DNA of 64,000 bases from Hydrogenophaga crassostreae (GCF_001761385.1 NZ_CP017476.1:1539501-1603500), one strand, 5' to 3'. Counted from the first letter of the stretch, positions 52,606 through 61,770 are shown. A program made the numbers and translations. Notes: generated from the letters alone by a model not told the origin.

Positions 52606-53232
52606 TCAGCGTGGCGACGCTTCTGGCGAATCGGCAGTGGTGGGTGCAGCGGAGGCTGGGTGCTCGCACTCCTTGGCGGCCGAGCGTTTGTTGATGTCGG
52701 CGATCCAGGCGGTCAAGGCCCCGGTCAATGCCAGCTGTACCGGGGCCTGGCTGAGCTGTTGCCAGACCATGCCGCCCAGGTTGTTGCGCCAAGGGTCGGC
52801 CTGGGCTTTGATCGACCGGGTGATCCAGGGCAGGATCACCACCACAGCTGCGCCTGCAGCGCCGCCCACGGCGAGCGCGGCCCAGGGGTGCTGTCGAATG
52901 ATGGGCTTGGCTTCGTGGGCCAGCGTACCGGCGACGAGATCGACCGATGCGTGCCAGGGCTGGCGCGTCCACCAGCGACGACCCAAGGCCCTGGTGGTGC
53001 GCCAGACGGCATTGACCAGGCCGTTGCGCTCTGCTCGCGCCATCAAGCCGGCCAGGCCATTCCAGACAGGGGGCTGCGTGGACGATTTGTCGCCGGCGTG
53101 TGGGCGTCGAACGGGCTCTGGGTAGACATGAACGATGAGCTGGGTGCGCGATGCTTCTATGCGGTGCAGCGCAAGGGCCTTTCGCTCAGCAGGCGAGAGG
53201 ATGGCGGCGTGGGGCGTGGGGCCGTGGCTCAT
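52606..53232 (-). CDS. Unknown membrane protein after the YqjE-like gene (YqjK position)
   Basis: 208 residues. An N-terminal LSPAERKALALHRIEASRTQL helix, a basic middle part and one hydrophobic segment at about 115-135 (AALAVGGAAGAAVVVILPW). I recognise no firm domain; the position after yqjD- and yqjE-like genes suggests a YqjK-type role in envelope stress. It shares ATGA with the stop of the YqjE-like gene. Confidence 0.72.
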   Translation of the reverse strand: MSHGPTPHAAILSPAERKALALHRIEASRTQLIVHVYPEPVRRPHAGDKSSTQPPVWNGLAGLMARAERNGLVNAVWRTTRALGRRWWTRQPWHASVDLVAGTLAHEAKPIIRQHPWAALAVGGAAGAAVVVILPWITRSIKAQADPWRNNLGGMVWQQLSQAPVQLALTGALTAWIADINKRSAAKECEHPASAAPTTADSPEASPR

Positions 53233-53612
53233 TCGTCATCCAGTACTTTGAGTGTGGCCAGATCCTGGGACACTTGCTGGCGCAGGGCCGTGAAGGGCGC
53301 TTGCTTCTTTGCGGCCAGAGCGCTGCAGCCCAGACCCGCACCGATCAGCAGCGGTACCCCGGGAATCACCCAGAGCAGCCAGGGCAGGGGCATCGCGTGC
53401 AAGGGCAGGGCCGCAAGCAGCAATCCTGCTGTTCCAGCCAGCAGCAGACCCAGGGCCAGCAGCACCGCAGCGGCCACGCAGACCACCGCATGCCGTTTCC
53501 AGCGGGCAGCCCATTCATCGAGCTCGGCCGATGCGAGATCGGTGTAGGCGTCGGCGTGTTCCAGCAGCAAGCCGGGCCGCTTGGCGAAGGCGATGAAGGC
53601 GGGGTGAATCAA
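53229..53612 (-). CDS. YqjE-like phage-holin-superfamily protein
   Basis: 127 residues with two transmembrane helices (about 43-65 and 75-98) and a helical N-terminus with YTDLASAELDEW. This matches the YqjE/holin_X (DUF1469) layout. These proteins are inner-membrane stress proteins and not phage holins. It starts with TTG (AGGA about 10 nt upstream), since no ATG or GTG lies in frame near the conserved part. Confidence 0.82.
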   Translation of the reverse strand: MIHPAFIAFAKRPGLLLEHADAYTDLASAELDEWAARWKRHAVVCVAAAVLLALGLLLAGTAGLLLAALPLHAMPLPWLLWVIPGVPLLIGAGLGCSALAAKKQAPFTALRQQVSQDLATLKVLDDE

Positions 53613-53742
53613 GGGGGTGGTCCTGGGCGGTAGTCAACGGGCCACCGTGATGGTCACGGTGGGGGGCAAACGGGGACGGGTCGAATGCCCTCCTCGGCGG
53701 TGGCAGGCGAGAAGGGCTCGAGCCCCTTCGGTTTTTCCTCGA

Positions 53743-54168
53743 TCAATAGCGGTTGCTGTCGCGACGGCGGGTGGCCCAGCCCACCAGCAAGGTGGCGGCA
53801 GCGCCGGCGGCTGCGGCCATCAACAGGGCTTTGGTCGGTTCTCTGCGCACATAGTCTGCTGTTTGTTCACTGGCTTTGTTGGCCTTGACGGCCACGGTGG
53901 AACCCGCAGCGCGGGCCTTGTCAATGCCAGAGCGGGCCAGTTCTTCGGCTTGGATGGCTGCACGCGACAGGGTGACAGGAACCGCCTCCTTGACCTGGCG
54001 CAAACCGGCCTGGATGGATTTTTCGGCGTCGGCGACCGCGTGCTGGGCGCTGTCGATGGCGTTGTCGGCCTTGGCGGCGGTTTTGGCCACGGTCTTCTCG
54101 GCGAGTTCGGCACCGTTGTCGACCATCTCTTCGGTGGTCTCAACGGCGTTTTTGGCTTTGCTGGTCAT
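53743..54168 (-). CDS. DUF883 (YqjD/ElaB) family protein
   Basis: 141 residues, mostly a long charged helix (about 5-105), then RREPTKALLMAAAAGAAATLLVGWATRRR, a C-terminal membrane anchor. YqjD and ElaB in E. coli use this anchor to hold ribosomes at the inner membrane in stationary phase. AGGAG lies about 8 nt before the start chosen. A GAAGGGCTC/GAGCCCCTTC hairpin at 53711-53729 follows its stop and may thin out read-through to the YqjE-like gene. Confidence 0.9.
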   Translation of the reverse strand: MTSKAKNAVETTEEMVDNGAELAEKTVAKTAAKADNAIDSAQHAVADAEKSIQAGLRQVKEAVPVTLSRAAIQAEELARSGIDKARAAGSTVAVKANKASEQTADYVRREPTKALLMAAAAGAAATLLVGWATRRRDSNRY

Positions 54169-54234
54169 GGGTAACTCCTGATTTGAACGATGGGGGGAGG
54201 GCAATGGCGCTGGTCGGTGGGACAGCGCGGGTCG

Positions 54235-54396
54235 CTACTTCTTCTTCAGGCTGAAGAGAAACGAAACCAGGGCCATGACGAGGAAAACCACGAACAGGAT
54301 CTTGGCGATTCCGGCAGCACCCGCGGCGATACCGCCAAAGCCCAGCAAGGCTGCGATCAATGCAACGACAAAAAATACGACGGCGTAGTGCAACAT
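54235..54396 (-). CDS. DUF1328 small membrane protein (YtjA type)
   Basis: 53 residues: MLHYAVVFFVVALIAALLGFG, GIAAGAAGIAKILFVVFLVM, then a short basic end SLKKK. Two transmembrane helices separated by the GGIAAGAAGIAK turn are diagnostic of DUF1328. AGGAG lies about 8 nt before the ATG. Function unknown; usually stress-induced. It is 66 nt upstream of the DUF883 gene and probably co-transcribed. Confidence 0.93.
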   Translation of the reverse strand: MLHYAVVFFVVALIAALLGFGGIAAGAAGIAKILFVVFLVMALVSFLFSLKKK

Positions 54397-54528
54397 GGTG
54401 CTCTCCTGATAGGGGCCGGCGTCATGTGACGTGGCCTTGGGTTGATGTCAACGCAGCAACTTTTGGTGCGTTGGAACCAGTTTAGGAAAGCGTGGTGGGC
54501 CGGTGTGTCGGCCAACAGCAGGGGTGGA

Positions 54529-54536
54529 CGTAGGAC
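54529..54536 (-). promoter_or_regulatory. GTCCTACG motif upstream of DUF1328 gene
   Basis: GTCCTACG on the minus strand, about 135 nt before the DUF1328 start; one base from the GTCCTACA copies. A TTGACA-like element lies between it and the gene. Confidence 0.25.
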
Positions 54537-54617
54537 AGGGCCCACATGTCGGGCCACTGCCTCAACCTGTGCGAAGCGTGGGAGTGCCCACCGCAGGGAC
54601 GCCCCCCCGGCATTGCA

Positions 54618-56180
54618 CTAAGGCGTGGCCTTGGTGATCAAGCGTTCCTCGGGGGCCAGGGGTTCCAGCCACCCGAGTTGCTGTTCCAGTACCGCCACTG
54701 TGGCCTCCGAGGCATCGGTGCCCGTGGCTTGCCGCGCCGTGATCCGGGCGCGCAGCACGTCGATGGGGGCTTCGGGTGCGAGGATGTGAAACGGGCAGTC
54801 TGCGGCCATGGCCAGCGCGGCAAAGGCATCCCGTTCCGAGCGGCGCAGGAAGGCCGCGTCAACCAATACGCTCCAGCCATCGTTGAGCAGCATGCGCGCC
54901 CGCGACAGCAGCGACGCGTAGGTGTCGGTGTGGGCTTGCGGCGTGTAGAGGCCGGCGTTCAGGCCCGATCCGCTGGGCGCGAGCGCACTCACGCCGTGCA
55001 GCCGCTTGCGCTCCACATCCGAGCGCAGCCGGATCGCCCGCCCGCTCGTCTCGGCTTGCAGCCATTGGCTTGATGCCCAGGTTTTTCCGCTGCCTGAAAG
55101 CCCGTGGGTGATCACCAGTTGAGGGGGGGGTGGATAGGCAATGTCTTGCGCCAGCGCGAGATAGCGCCGGGCCTCGGCCAGGCTCGCGTCGGCTTCTGGA
55201 GAAGCGCCAGGGCCACCCAGTTGATCCAGCCGAATCGCCGCAATCTTGGCGCGCACCCCCGCTCGGTAGCTCGCGAAAAAACTCCACACGGTGGGTGCCG
55301 ACACGTCGCCGCTGTCATCCAGCCAGTCGCTGAGCAGGGCATTGGCCAAACCCGGCCGGCGGTGGTTCAACAGGTCCATCCAGGCGAACGCGATGTCGCT
55401 GGCCACATCGGTCCAGCGCAGCTCGTCGTTGAATTCGATGCCGTCAAACGGCAGCACCTCGCCGTTGATCACCACCATGTTGGCCAGATGCAAATCGCCG
55501 TGGCCTTCGCGCACACGGCCTTTTTGCCGCCGTCGCGCCAACAGGGGTTCAATGGCCACGAACAACTGTTCCGTCCATTCACTCAGCGCGCGCACCAGGG
55601 CGAGGTCGGCAGGCGCGGTCAGCAAAGCACGCAATTGGTTGAAGTTTTCGCGCGGCCAGCGCATGGCCGCTGCCGGGTGACTCCATGGTTGGGTTCCATC
55701 GGCCACCGCGGCTCTGGACTGGAATTTCACCATGCGACGTGCGAGCGAGGCGATGTGCGCGGGGGTCAGCTCGCCGCGCTCGCACAGGTGGTCAACCCGC
55801 TCTGTCTCGTTGAACCGCCGCATCTGCACGGCGAATTCGATCGCCTTCGACGCGTTGGCGGGATGTGCTTCTCCCCAGCGAGGCGCCTCTGGCGTGCCCA
55901 GAACGGGAATGACTCCCATGTAGAGCTGGGTATCGGGTTGGTCGTGGGTCTGAAAGCGCCGGTTCACGCGGATCTCGGTCTCGCATGCCCGCTGTCGCAG
56001 GGCCAGGGTGCTGAAATCCATGAACGGAAAACGCACCGGTTTTTTGATCTTGTAGGCGAATTCGCCCGCCAGAAGCACCCAGGCACCATGTGTTACCACC
56101 AGATCAACCTGGTCCACGGCGTGTGGATAGTGCACCGGGTTGAGCAGGGCGGTGATCAAGGGCGGAAGCGCGTCATTCAT
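54618..56180 (-). CDS. Fusion of an APH-like phosphotransferase domain and a P-loop kinase domain
   Basis: 520 residues. The N-terminal half is aminoglycoside-phosphotransferase-like: EGHGDLHLANMV (catalytic loop 226-234) and FDGIEFNDELRWTDVASDIAF (metal-binding). The C-terminal part has Walker A GLSGSGKT at 360-367, then RSDVERKRLHG, as in zeta-toxin/gluconate-kinase-like P-loop kinases. The family is widespread in proteobacteria with substrate unknown. ATG at 56180 is preferred over an in-frame GTG three codons upstream. Not evidence of antibiotic resistance by itself. Confidence 0.87.
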   Translation of the reverse strand: MNDALPPLITALLNPVHYPHAVDQVDLVVTHGAWVLLAGEFAYKIKKPVRFPFMDFSTLALRQRACETEIRVNRRFQTHDQPDTQLYMGVIPVLGTPEAPRWGEAHPANASKAIEFAVQMRRFNETERVDHLCERGELTPAHIASLARRMVKFQSRAAVADGTQPWSHPAAAMRWPRENFNQLRALLTAPADLALVRALSEWTEQLFVAIEPLLARRRQKGRVREGHGDLHLANMVVINGEVLPFDGIEFNDELRWTDVASDIAFAWMDLLNHRRPGLANALLSDWLDDSGDVSAPTVWSFFASYRAGVRAKIAAIRLDQLGGPGASPEADASLAEARRYLALAQDIAYPPPPQLVITHGLSGSGKTWASSQWLQAETSGRAIRLRSDVERKRLHGVSALAPSGSGLNAGLYTPQAHTDTYASLLSRARMLLNDGWSVLVDAAFLRRSERDAFAALAMAADCPFHILAPEAPIDVLRARITARQATGTDASEATVAVLEQQLGWLEPLAPEERLITKATP

Positions 56181-56308
56181 GGCGCTCACTGTATGTCAGT
56201 GGCGTTGCCGGATCCTGACACGGGCCTTTTTCTGGCTTCAATGTCCCCAACGCGCCCGACCCGTTGGCCGCCATCGCCTTGCGGCGCCGGACAGGGCACG
56301 CAGGGCGT

Positions 56309-58753
56309 TCAGGGCGAGGCGGTGGGCAGCGCTGACCAGGGCGGCGGATTTGTGGCCCGCGCAACGTTGGCGCCTGCGGGATCACCCATGCCGCTGATCA
56401 ACGCCAAGGCGTCAGCGCCCATGTTCTGTGCAAGCTCGGCCAGCAAGCGGCTTTCGGTCTCACTCATGGTGTGGCCGGCGGGCGCGTGCAGCGCCAGCAC
56501 ACCCACCACTTGCCCGGCTGCATCCAGCAGCGGCACACCTGCAAAAAAACCCCGCTGCCGGTACACCGCGTGTGACGCGCCGAGGTGGCGTGCGTCGCTG
56601 AGCAAGTCGTTCAACCGCAGTGCCCCGGCGCTGGACAAGACCCGCCCCAAGGGAGACATGGGTTCTGGCGTCGATTCGGTGCGCCAGCCCGCCTGGCCGG
56701 GCATGCCGGCGAACAGGCAACGCACGCCCGGGCCAGGGGTTTTCAGGGTCAGGCTGGCCACTGGCACACCAAACACCTCCGCCGTGCGCTGGACAGCGCG
56801 GGCGAGACGAACTTGCCCGGGTGGTTCCAGTGGCGCGGCCGTCGGGCTGCCGGGTTCTGGTTGACCCGGAGGGCTGGAGCCGCTGGTTGGCCCGCCACCG
56901 CTGGCAGAGCCGTCCCCCGATGTCTGGACCGGGGTCTCATCCATCAGCGTTTGCAACTGGGTCAACACCGCATCCACCCCCATGGTCTGGGCCTGGTCGG
57001 GGGTGGCCATGGCTTCGGGCACACACCAGCCCACCAGATGGATCTGTGCCTGAGGCCACAGACGGCGAAGACGGCGGCATTGTTGGCGAGCCTGTGTCTG
57101 CGGTGTGGCGTTGAGGGTGCAGAGGTGGATCGTCTGTACGTTGGACCATGCCGATCGCGCTGATGGCCCCTCCATGAGGTCGGCCATGGGCACCGCCAGC
57201 GCGGCGCGTTTTTGCTGCACGAAGGCGTGCGCCAAAATATCGGCGGACAGGGCATCCATCTCGGTGCGCAGGCCCACGCAGAGCAAGGTCGGTAGCGAGG
57301 CAGAACCGGTCGCCGCCGTACCGTCGTCGGCGCGCAGTTCTTCGATCAGACGCGCCGTGCCGGCGAGCAGGCGGTGGCGGTGGGCCGCCGTGGCCCCTTG
57401 TGCGTTCTGGCGGTGGGCCAGGGCCAGCATGGGCAGCGCGGTGTCGCTGTAAAAGCGGGCGAGCGAACCCTGTTTCACGCGTTCAAACGCGAGGTCTTCG
57501 GCCTCGTCGAAGTCGCCTGCAATCAGGCGGTGGTACAGCTGGGTGGGTTCGTCGAACACCGGCTCGCTGCCCAGCAACACATCCAGAAAACGCAGCGGTG
57601 CCAGGTGGCGTCCGATGACCACCAGGCACACCGTCAGAGGCGTTGCCAGTACCAGCCCCATGGGCCCCCATAGCGAAGCCCAGAAGGCCGCAGAAATCAA
57701 CACCGCCAACGGCGAAACCCCGGTGCTGCCGCCATAGGCCAGGGGCTCCACAATGTTGTTGCTGATCAGCTCCAGGGTGGCGATCAGTCCGATGGTCCAG
57801 AACACCATCGACCAGCCCGGATCCACGGCAAAGGCCATGACCATGGGGAAAATCGCGCCCACTGCCGGTCCGAGATAAGGCACAAAGCGCAACACCGCCG
57901 CCAGGCCGCCCCACAACCACGCGCCAGGCACCCCGATCCACCACAGCCCCAGTGCCATGGGCAGGCCGTAACCCAGGTTGACCATGACCTGGGCCAGCAG
58001 ATACCGGCTCACCCGCTCGGCCGATTCGGTCATGGCATCGGCCATCAGATGCTGGTCGCCGCCCATCAGACGCAAGAGACGGTCGCGCAGTTCGTGCCGT
58101 TGCAGCAGCATGAACACCAGCAAGATCACCACCAGCGCGGCCGTGCCCAGCTGCACACCCACCGAGGTGATCAGCTCCCAGGTGAGGGGGCCAGCATTGT
58201 CGGGCTCCACCGCCACCCGTGTGACGCGCGCAGCCGGTTTTTTGTCGCCCATCTTGAGCACTTCTTTGGCGGCGTCCAGCTCGCCTTCGACCATGCCCAT
58301 CAAACGGGAAACCTCCTTTGTTGCACCCGAGGGCACCAGCGCCGGGCGCAGATCGCGCAGTTTTTTCTGGATGTTCTTTCGGTGTGTGGGCAGCTCGCGG
58401 CCGAGTTCACCGACCTGCTGGGCGGTCATGAAGGCGGCGCCAGAAATCAGTGCCAGGGTGACCGTGATGACCACGCCCACCGCCACACTGCGTGGTATTG
58501 ACCAGCGGCGCAGCCAACTGACCAGTGGGTCCAGCACAAACGCCAATAGCGCTGCCAGCGCCAGCGGAATCAGCAAAGACTGTCCCACGTACAAACCCAG
58601 GATGCCCAGCGCGATGGCCGCGCCCGACAACACAAAGCGCTGCACGCCAGGCATCACCGGCTGGGTCCCTTCGCTGTTTATCGGCGTGCCTGGCGTCGCA
58701 GGGTAGGCGCTGCGAGGCGCTCGCGAAGAGGCGGTTGATGGATTGTCGTTCAT
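56309..58753 (-). CDS. AI-2E family (PerM-like) permease fused to sensory domains
   Basis: 814 residues. The N-terminal part (about 36-390) has eight predicted helices and AI-2E blocks: LAALLAFVLDPLVSWLRRW, GVPGAWLWGGLAAVLRFVPYLGP, FAVDPGWSMVFWTIGLIATLELISNNIVEP. Most family members end near 360-400. Here a helical region (about 400-480), a Rossmann-like CVGLRTEMDALSADILAHAF segment resembling B12-binding domains, a Ser/Gly/Pro linker and a GAF-like domain (GFFAGVPLLDAAGQVVGVLALHA near 750) follow. Frames upstream of 58753 overlap the AsmA gene and are excluded. It shares ATGA with the AsmA stop. Confidence 0.88.
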   Translation of the reverse strand: MNDNPSTASSRAPRSAYPATPGTPINSEGTQPVMPGVQRFVLSGAAIALGILGLYVGQSLLIPLALAALLAFVLDPLVSWLRRWSIPRSVAVGVVITVTLALISGAAFMTAQQVGELGRELPTHRKNIQKKLRDLRPALVPSGATKEVSRLMGMVEGELDAAKEVLKMGDKKPAARVTRVAVEPDNAGPLTWELITSVGVQLGTAALVVILLVFMLLQRHELRDRLLRLMGGDQHLMADAMTESAERVSRYLLAQVMVNLGYGLPMALGLWWIGVPGAWLWGGLAAVLRFVPYLGPAVGAIFPMVMAFAVDPGWSMVFWTIGLIATLELISNNIVEPLAYGGSTGVSPLAVLISAAFWASLWGPMGLVLATPLTVCLVVIGRHLAPLRFLDVLLGSEPVFDEPTQLYHRLIAGDFDEAEDLAFERVKQGSLARFYSDTALPMLALAHRQNAQGATAAHRHRLLAGTARLIEELRADDGTAATGSASLPTLLCVGLRTEMDALSADILAHAFVQQKRAALAVPMADLMEGPSARSAWSNVQTIHLCTLNATPQTQARQQCRRLRRLWPQAQIHLVGWCVPEAMATPDQAQTMGVDAVLTQLQTLMDETPVQTSGDGSASGGGPTSGSSPPGQPEPGSPTAAPLEPPGQVRLARAVQRTAEVFGVPVASLTLKTPGPGVRCLFAGMPGQAGWRTESTPEPMSPLGRVLSSAGALRLNDLLSDARHLGASHAVYRQRGFFAGVPLLDAAGQVVGVLALHAPAGHTMSETESRLLAELAQNMGADALALISGMGDPAGANVARATNPPPWSALPTASP

Positions 58754-60825
58754 GGGGCTTTCCGAGGTGCGGGAACAGAGGCCTTGCGGGCTTCGGATCT
58801 GGGCGTGGGGGCACAGGGCATGGTGTCCGCGTTGTGGCCCACATCGATGAATGCCAACAAGGCCGCTGGCGGCGCCACGCTGCCCAGGGCCAGCGCACCG
58901 GCCGCGCGGGCCAGCAGGCCTTTGGCCTCGATGCCCACGGCGGGGTCTTTGAGCTGGCCGCCCACCGTGACCGGTGAGCGCAGCGACAGCGGCGAAAAGT
59001 CTTTGGGTTCCGAGACCACGCGCAGCTGGATCGCCTCGCTCTTGAAGCTCAGGCCGCCCTGCATGCGCAAGGTGCTGTCGGCGTTGTCCAGCACCGCATG
59101 GCGCGACTTCACCACGCCGTCCTGCACCACCGCATCCACCGCTGCGCAGTTGAGCTTCAATGGCTCGTCGCCCTTGACCAACATGCCCAGCGCCTGGGCC
59201 GCGTCCAGCCCTGCGGCTTCGGTGACCAGTTGCGACAGCTGGCCATCGGTGACCCGCAGCTGGAGCTGGCCGTTGGCCGAGCCCAAAATCTCGGCCACGC
59301 TGCGGCCCTGGCCCTTGAGCTGGGCTGACGCGTCCAGTGTGCCGCTCATGTAGGAGCGTGCATCGGGCTGCCCGCCCTTGGCGTCTTTCGCATCGTCTTT
59401 GCTCAGGCCGCGGATCCAGCTGTCCAGATCCACTTCGGCGAAACGCAGCGCCGCTTCCCATTGCGGCACCTCGCCTTTTACTTCAAACGCCGTCGAGCCC
59501 GACAAGGCGCCTCCGGCCACGCGTGCGCTGAGGTCGGAGAGTGCCAAGCGGCTGTTGGCCAGCTGCAGGTGCAGCTTGAGGTCCTGAACGGGTGCCAGCG
59601 TGGGCGTGCCGAAATCCAGCTGCTTCAGGTCGACCTGAACGTCGGCGTCCATCTGGCCCAGGCTGGGCACATCGAAGTGCTCGTCGGGCAAGACCCGGTC
59701 CGAGCGGCGGGGCGGCTTGTCGGCACCCACGGCGGGGGCCAGGTCGGCCAGCGCGAGCCGGGCACCGCCCAGCGCACCTGTGAGCCGTGGCGGCTGCACA
59801 TCGGTCTGGAACTTCAGGTTGGCGGTGAGCGAGCTGCTGCCCACCGTGGCCTCGTCGCTCACCACCGTCCAGGTTGAGCCCTGGCGCACCACCTGGGCCT
59901 TGAGCCGGTAAGGCGGTGTTTCGGGCAAGGTGACTCCCAGCGGTGCCGCGCTGGCCTGCAGCGAATCGCCACTGATGGCGAGTTGGCCTTTCACCCCTTG
60001 GCCGGTCCAGAGTGCGCCTGCTGCGCCATCGAAGGCCAGCTCGGTGCTGCCGATGCGCCCGCGGAGCCGCAGCGGGGTCAGCGGTGCGCTGTTGACGGTT
60101 TTCAGCAGCAGGGGCAGGTCGGCGCTGGCCTGGGCCTGGAGCTCGATCGGTGCGTCGCGGTAGCGGCCTTCGGCCGTGGCTTGCCAGGGTAATTTGTCGT
60201 CCGCTTCGCTGCTGCGCCGGATGGTGGCGTTCAACGCGATGTCCAGCATTTCGTCGCGAAATTCAACCTCGCCCTCGCGTAAGACCAGCCGTTCGATCTC
60301 GGGCAAAGGCGCGGGCTCGGCTTTGGGTGGGGTGGGTTCTTCGGGGTCGCCGGGCAGGATGTCCCAGCTCGCGGCGCCGCTCTTGAGGCGCACCGCGTGT
60401 GCGTCGATGCGGTCGGCCTGCAGCGATTTCACGCGCAGCGTTTCCCCCTTGCTCGCGCGCCAGACATCGCTCCAGCGCCATTGCACCGCCAGGTTGTTGG
60501 CCTTCAACAGGTGGGGCACAACCACTCCGCCGCCCGCGCCCAACGTGATCCGCTCGACGCTCATCATTGGGCTCACCAGCAGCCGGGTGCGATAGCGCCC
60601 ATCGAGCGTGATGTCCATACCCGTTCGGCTTTGAATCTGTTGTTCCAGCGGATCGCGCAAGAAGGGCCAGCCCGTCAGCTCGCCCAGTGCCACCGCACCT
60701 ACCACCACACTGCCCACGATCAACGCCTTGCGTCCGGTGGATTTGGTGCGATTTTTTGTCCGATCGGGCTTGGTCGAAGGCGCGCTGGGTGGGGTCGGGT
60801 GCGTTTGGGGAGTCTGATCTGGCAT
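58750..60825 (-). CDS. AsmA family protein
   Basis: 691 residues from MPDQTPQTHP. A Pro/Thr/Lys-rich N-terminal tail precedes one transmembrane helix (about 34-52), then a long periplasmic beta-rich body. GTLDASAQLKGQGRSVAEILGSANGQLQLRVTDGQL near residue 520 is the conserved AsmA C-terminal block, and VGGQLKDPAVGIEAKGLL matches the end. AsmA-like proteins bridge the periplasm and help phospholipid transport. An AGGA precedes the chosen start. Confidence 0.92.
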   Translation of the reverse strand: MPDQTPQTHPTPPSAPSTKPDRTKNRTKSTGRKALIVGSVVVGAVALGELTGWPFLRDPLEQQIQSRTGMDITLDGRYRTRLLVSPMMSVERITLGAGGGVVVPHLLKANNLAVQWRWSDVWRASKGETLRVKSLQADRIDAHAVRLKSGAASWDILPGDPEEPTPPKAEPAPLPEIERLVLREGEVEFRDEMLDIALNATIRRSSEADDKLPWQATAEGRYRDAPIELQAQASADLPLLLKTVNSAPLTPLRLRGRIGSTELAFDGAAGALWTGQGVKGQLAISGDSLQASAAPLGVTLPETPPYRLKAQVVRQGSTWTVVSDEATVGSSSLTANLKFQTDVQPPRLTGALGGARLALADLAPAVGADKPPRRSDRVLPDEHFDVPSLGQMDADVQVDLKQLDFGTPTLAPVQDLKLHLQLANSRLALSDLSARVAGGALSGSTAFEVKGEVPQWEAALRFAEVDLDSWIRGLSKDDAKDAKGGQPDARSYMSGTLDASAQLKGQGRSVAEILGSANGQLQLRVTDGQLSQLVTEAAGLDAAQALGMLVKGDEPLKLNCAAVDAVVQDGVVKSRHAVLDNADSTLRMQGGLSFKSEAIQLRVVSEPKDFSPLSLRSPVTVGGQLKDPAVGIEAKGLLARAAGALALGSVAPPAALLAFIDVGHNADTMPCAPTPRSEARKASVPAPRKAP

Positions 60826-60951
60826 GTTGAATCCTGTGGCGTGCCCCCGAAGCCGCAGTGGCGCGGGGCGTTCGCAACCCGCACACGCAGGGGTTGGCTT
60901 CATGGTCGCTGGCCGGGGCGCGCTTCGCTGTCAGTCCGCCGCCCGCGCCCG

Positions 60952-60959
60952 TGTAGGAC
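60952..60959 (-). promoter_or_regulatory. GTCCTACA motif upstream of AsmA gene
   Basis: GTCCTACA on the minus strand, about 130 nt before the AsmA start, matching the copies at 45977 and 51249. Confidence 0.3.
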
Positions 60960-61059
60960 GAGGCTTACTTGGTGCAGGCTTGAACACCTCGCCCGCATCT
61001 GGCGCCGAATCGCTGTGCCAGCGCGGCGTCGCGGCCCCTGACCTACAAACCCTGACCGA

Positions 61060-61764
61060 TTACGGCAAGGCTTTGGGTATCGGCTTGCGAGAGCGGGGTG
61101 TCTTGACTGCGGCGGGGGTGAGCGGGCTCTGACATGCCGAGGCGCTTGCTTGGAGATAAGCGAGCGACAGGCGTGCAAGCTGTTCGCGAAACACGGGCAA
61201 GCGCGCGGCGATCTGATCCCCTTCAAATACCTGGCGCGTGCCGCCAACGACCACCGCGACCCAGCTGAACACCACCGGTTCCAGATCGTCAAACCGGGTG
61301 TTTTCTGCGCTGCCCAAGAGCTCGCACGCGGCTTGGTGCAAGCGCCGCATCATGGCATCGGCCAAATCCTTCAAGTCCAGATCCGCAGAGGCGTAGTAGA
61401 GGGCGCGTGAGGCCTCGGGGTGGCCGATCTTGGCATCCAGATAGGCTTTGACAAAAGCATTGCTGCAGTCGGCCAGGGGCTTGCCCCGGTGTTGTTGGCA
61501 AGCGGTTTCCACTGCTGTGTTCGCCTTGTCCAGATGCCGGCTCACCAAGGCATAGAGCAGCGCTTCTTTCCCGGGGAAGTATTGGTAGAGCGTGCCGATC
61601 GAAACCCCGGCCCGTTCGGCCACGCGGCCGGTCGTCAGGCCGCGAGCGCCACCGTGCAGCAAAACCTGAATGCTTGCCTCGAAAACCGCCTCCACCGTCA
61701 CCTTGGAACGCGCCTGAGACGGTTGTTTGCGCGGCTTCAGCCTGCTGGGTTGTGAGCGTGTCAT
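61060..61764 (-). CDS. TetR family transcriptional regulator
   Basis: 234 residues. The N-terminal helix-turn-helix is canonical: ARSKVTVEAVFEASIQVL, then RVAERAGVSIGTLYQYFPGKEALLYAL at about 47-73. The C-terminal ligand-binding part ends with a basic tail. It is divergent from an SDR oxidoreductase gene across 70 nt with an inverted repeat, so it probably represses that gene and itself. Ligand unknown. Confidence 0.93.
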   Translation of the reverse strand: MTRSQPSRLKPRKQPSQARSKVTVEAVFEASIQVLLHGGARGLTTGRVAERAGVSIGTLYQYFPGKEALLYALVSRHLDKANTAVETACQQHRGKPLADCSNAFVKAYLDAKIGHPEASRALYYASADLDLKDLADAMMRRLHQAACELLGSAENTRFDDLEPVVFSWVAVVVGGTRQVFEGDQIAARLPVFREQLARLSLAYLQASASACQSPLTPAAVKTPRSRKPIPKALP

Positions 61765-61770
61765 ATGCGA

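Noticed and set aside
53229..53612. Phage holin
   Set aside because: The YqjE/holin_X family is a chromosomal stress-protein family; no lysis or structural phage genes adjoin it.
54618..56180. Aminoglycoside resistance gene
   Set aside because: The APH-like domain is part of a widespread two-domain housekeeping family; nothing indicates drug modification.
58754..59461. N-terminal extension of the AI-2E-type permease frame
   Set aside because: It overlaps the AsmA gene, has shadow-like composition, and the ATG at 58753 has a ribosome binding site and a 4-nt overlap with the AsmA stop.
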